A stretch of 64,000 bases of DNA, taken from contig NZ_JAMPJU010000015.1 in assembly GCF_025840185.1 (NCBI RefSeq), positions 1 to 64,000 of the forward strand, in the 5' to 3' direction. This DNA is from Brenneria izbisi (GTDB lineage Bacteria; Pseudomonadota; Gammaproteobacteria; Enterobacterales; Enterobacteriaceae). Shown here piece after piece: positions 61,849 to 64,000 of this stretch. The notes under the pieces were generated by a model that was given only the letters and a program-made list of their open reading frames with translations, searched no databases and was not told the origin of the DNA. The position numbers and the translations under genes were made by a program. How positions within the stretch are numbered: the stretch's first letter is position 1; each line of letters starts with the position of its first letter.

Positions 61849-62418
61849 TTAAACAACTTTGGCATATTGAAACGCGGAAGATACCTGTTCCGTCGCATGC
61901 TGCTCAGTCGCTGGCAATAATCTGTCATGCATGATTTTGATGGCATCGCTCAATATCATCGTCTTCGCATTCAACATTAAATGTTCTTGCGCCAACAGAC
62001 ACAAGCTGGCTTTCTCACCCACCTCAGCGACCAGAAAACAGGCGGTTTCCTCACTCTCGCTGACTTGCACCTGAACCAGATCTCCGGTCTGCGGCGCATA
62101 CGTATGCGGCACATGCTGTTGGATGAAGTGCCAGCTTTTTGGCATTAACGGCTTAAGAAAACGACTGGCCACCAGCGCATTCAATATTAATTCGTTTTGC
62201 AGCGAGCGCGTTAATGCCATCTTCTGACACTTTTCGTTATAGGTAAAAAATAAAGCCGCATCCTCGACGCAGAAAGCGCATTCATTAAACGCATCCGGCG
62301 TCAGCATTTTAGAGGGAAAGCGCGAACGGAATAACATGCCGTTTGCCAAATCCAACATCAGGCGATCGTGTTCGGCATCAAAATACCAGCGCCAGTTATC
62401 ATCAGGTTTTAACTTCAT
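61849..62418 (-). CDS. zapC: Cell division protein ZapC
   Basis: A cytoplasmic FtsZ-ring-associated protein, 189 residues (E. coli 180), that promotes lateral interaction of FtsZ filaments. The N-terminus MKLKPDDNWRWYFD and blocks ANGMLFRSRFPSKML, ECAFCVEDAALFF and LALVASRF-like LNALVASRFLKP match the family. The last 15 residues are longer than in E. coli. It lies between pyrD and convergent ycbX, as in E. coli. Confidence 0.92.
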   Translation of the reverse strand: MKLKPDDNWRWYFDAEHDRLMLDLANGMLFRSRFPSKMLTPDAFNECAFCVEDAALFFTYNEKCQKMALTRSLQNELILNALVASRFLKPLMPKSWHFIQQHVPHTYAPQTGDLVQVQVSESEETACFLVAEVGEKASLCLLAQEHLMLNAKTMILSDAIKIMHDRLLPATEQHATEQVSSAFQYAKVV

Positions 62419-62659
62419 CTTATTTATCCTTCGCTCTGTGTTAAAACGCTCTTTAGTTAAAAAGAATCAGAAATAACTGATTGCAGAATGCTGCAATAAA
62501 AAAATTCCCGGAGAAACTTTTAACATCGCCGGTGACGGGCAAAATAGCGCGTCATAAAAATCAGGCTAAGAGTGATCGTTTATTAGCTTGAACGGATAAA
62601 ATATAGACTAGCCGGGGGAATAAATAAACCCCCGGAGATAAATCAAAGACAGGAAAAGT

Positions 62660-63670
62660 TTAAATATGTGTAACGATATCTTTTATCAGAGCCGGTCCAC
62701 GGAAAATAAAGCCGGAATAGATCTGAATCAACGTCGCGCCAGCATCCAATTTCTCGCGGGCCGCCATCAGGGAATCAATACCACCGACGCCGATAATGGG
62801 TAAGCGCCCAGATAATTCCTGTGATAAACGACGGATAATTTCCGTACTGTGCAACTGTAAAGGCCGACCGCTTAATCCGCCGGTTTGACCACAATGATTT
62901 AATCCCTGAATCAATTTTCTATCGAGCGTGGTATTGGTGGCAATAACGCCATCAATGTTATGCCGCACCAGACTATCGGCAACCTGGATCAATTCTTCCT
63001 CAGAAAGATCCGGCGCGATCTTTACTGCCACTGGAACATATTTCTGATACTTAGCCTGTAATTCGGATTGCTTATTTTTTATTGATTGCAAAAGATCGTC
63101 CAGCGCCTCGCCATATTGCAAGCTACGCAATCCTGGGGTATTGGGTGAGGAAATATTGATCGCGATATAACCCGCATAAGGATAAATTTTATCCATGCAG
63201 ATCAAATAATCCTCTTTGCCCTGCTCAACCGGCGTATCTTTATTTTTACCGATATTGATCCCTATTACGCCGCCGAAACCGGTCTTCTTGACATTCTCAA
63301 CCAGATAATCGACGCCCTTATTATTGAAACCCATGCGGTTAATTAACCCTTCCGCTTCAACAATTCGGAACAACCTCGGTTTATCATTACCGGCTTGTGG
63401 ACGAGGCGTCACCGTTCCCACCTCAATAAATCCGAATCCCATCGCGCCCAGCGCATCAATACACTCCCCGTCTTTATCAAGACCGGCGGCCAGACCCAGC
63501 GGGTTTTTAAATGATAGCCCCATGCAGGTGACTGGTTTGGTGGGAACAGACTGACGGACGAGAAATTCAAAGGGCGTATGGGTGATACGGCGTAATTGCT
63601 GGAAGGTCAGATCATGTGCTCGTTCTGGATCAAGCTGAAATAACGCTTTCCTGATAACGGGATAGAACAT
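62660..63670 (-). CDS. pyrD: Dihydroorotate dehydrogenase (quinone), class 2
   Basis: Oxidises dihydroorotate to orotate in pyrimidine synthesis, passing electrons to quinones at the inner membrane; 336 residues, as in E. coli. The N-terminal amphipathic helix ([21 protein letters not shown]), FMN-binding [11 protein letters not shown], the catalytic serine in [10 protein letters not shown] and the late GLSGRPL and GVGGI are intact. AGGAG precedes the ATG at 63670. It is followed by zapC with 241 bp between them. Confidence 0.97.
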   Translation of the reverse strand: MFYPVIRKALFQLDPERAHDLTFQQLRRITHTPFEFLVRQSVPTKPVTCMGLSFKNPLGLAAGLDKDGECIDALGAMGFGFIEVGTVTPRPQAGNDKPRLFRIVEAEGLINRMGFNNKGVDYLVENVKKTGFGGVIGINIGKNKDTPVEQGKEDYLICMDKIYPYAGYIAINISSPNTPGLRSLQYGEALDDLLQSIKNKQSELQAKYQKYVPVAVKIAPDLSEEELIQVADSLVRHNIDGVIATNTTLDRKLIQGLNHCGQTGGLSGRPLQLHSTEIIRRLSQELSGRLPIIGVGGIDSLMAAREKLDAGATLIQIYSGFIFRGPALIKDIVTHI

Positions 63671-63745
63671 ATCGTCTCCTGGGATCCCTATCGCAAATAA
63701 ACAAAGTCGGAATACGGTTTGCGCGTGATGGTAATTCTATCACGA

Positions 63746-63814
63746 CGTAAAGTAAACGCGGCGTAAAGTAAAACATTTGTTCGGGCGTGATGATCGAAAT
63801 AGATGATCGAAATA
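63746..63814. repeat. Two short tandem duplications in the pepN-pyrD spacer
   Basis: CGTAAAGTAAAC (63746-63757) recurs as CGTAAAGTAAAAC (63762-63774), and GATGATCGAAATA occurs twice without a gap (63789-63801, 63802-63814). Both look like recent slippage events in the spacer upstream of pyrD. Confidence 0.85.
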
Positions 63815-63836
63815 AGTGCCTGCGTTGACAGGCACT
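63815..63836 (-). terminator. Probable terminator of pepN
   Basis: AGTGCCTG and CAGGCACT form a perfect 8-bp stem with a 6-base loop, about 40 bases past the pepN stop. On the reverse strand it is followed by TTATTTCG, only a weak T run. Confidence 0.6.
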
Positions 63837-63877
63837 CGATGACATAAAAGAAAGAGTAAATCGATAAAGGTTCGCTT

Positions 63878-64000
63878 TTAGTCTTGCAGCGCTTTACTGA
63901 TCTTCTCGAACAGATCGCCTGACAGGTTTTCCAGCATTTTAAGCTGTTCCAGCGACTCACGCATCAATGCCTGCCGTTTGGCATCATAGCGTTTCAGGCG
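63878..64000 (-). CDS. pepN: Aminopeptidase N, C-terminal end (partial)
   Basis: The last 40 codons of a gene that continues beyond the window. The residues RLKRYDAKRQALMRESLEQL and then MLENLSGDLFEKISKALQD correspond to the C-terminus of E. coli PepN (LENLSGDLYEKITKAL). PepN is the main cytoplasmic M1 zinc aminopeptidase. Its position upstream of pyrD agrees with E. coli, where the two are neighbours. No catalytic motif lies in this fragment, so the call rests on the C-terminal match and the context. Confidence 0.9.
   Translation of the reverse strand, partial: RLKRYDAKRQALMRESLEQLKMLENLSGDLFEKISKALQD

Noticed and set aside
63705-63730. A PurR box in front of pyrD
   Set aside because: On the reverse strand only one half (GCGCAAACCG) resembles the consensus; the second half is missing.

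Overview
This window is a chromosomal segment of a gram-negative enterobacterium (order Enterobacterales). Most genes keep the order of two Escherichia coli K-12 blocks: yebY-ftnA-holE-ptrB-purT-eda-zwf-hexR-pykA-lpxM-mepM-znuACB-ruvBAC-yebC-nudB-aspS-yecE-yecN-cmoAB-cutC-yecM-argS, then murJ-rimJ-mdtH-grxB-yceB-ycdY-ycdX-tRNA-Ser-rmf-pqiCBA-uup-rlmL-ycbX-zapC-pyrD-pepN. Protein lengths and starts match the enterobacterial orthologues, but the genes are clearly not Escherichia. A plant- or environment-associated genus such as those in the Pectobacteriaceae is plausible, but the species cannot be fixed from this sequence.

Left edge (1-3.8 kb) is an AT-rich accessory region. It holds two decayed 3' ends of a phage-type tyrosine recombinase, each followed by a related tail that ends in the terminator sequence of the small RNA SdsR. 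Between them lies one intact cargo gene, a large OafA-type membrane acyltransferase with a C-terminal SGNH domain. This looks like stacked remains of serotype-converting prophages or islands that used the 3' end of sdsR as attachment site and left sdsR intact.

3.9-25.2 kb is ordinary backbone: iron storage (ftnA, with candidate Fur sites), DNA polymerase III theta, oligopeptidase B, purine synthesis (purT, PurR box), sugar acid and pentose phosphate metabolism (eda, zwf and the regulator hexR, with a HexR operator), pyruvate kinase, lipid A and murein enzymes, the zinc importer (Zur box), Holliday junction processing (LexA box) and aspS. The eda and zwf genes are adjacent, without edd.

25.2-37.5 kb is a second accessory block between aspS and yecE. 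It carries an EAL-HDOD signalling protein, an 8.6-kb cyclic beta-1,2-glucan synthase gene, an LpxP-like lipid A acyltransferase and two small ORFs, one a zinc ribbon. It reads as an envelope-modification module.

37.5-64 kb is backbone again: tRNA wobble modification (cmoAB), argS, murJ, rimJ, drug efflux, glutaredoxin 2, the YcdX/YcdY pair, tRNA-Ser(GGA), ribosome hibernation factor rmf, the Pqi lipid-transport operon, uup, rlmL and pyrD. The window ends inside pepN. Two junctions differ sharply from E. coli. argS abuts murJ with only a terminator between, although both genes border flagellar genes in E. coli. yceB abuts ycdY, where E. coli has curli and opgGH genes.
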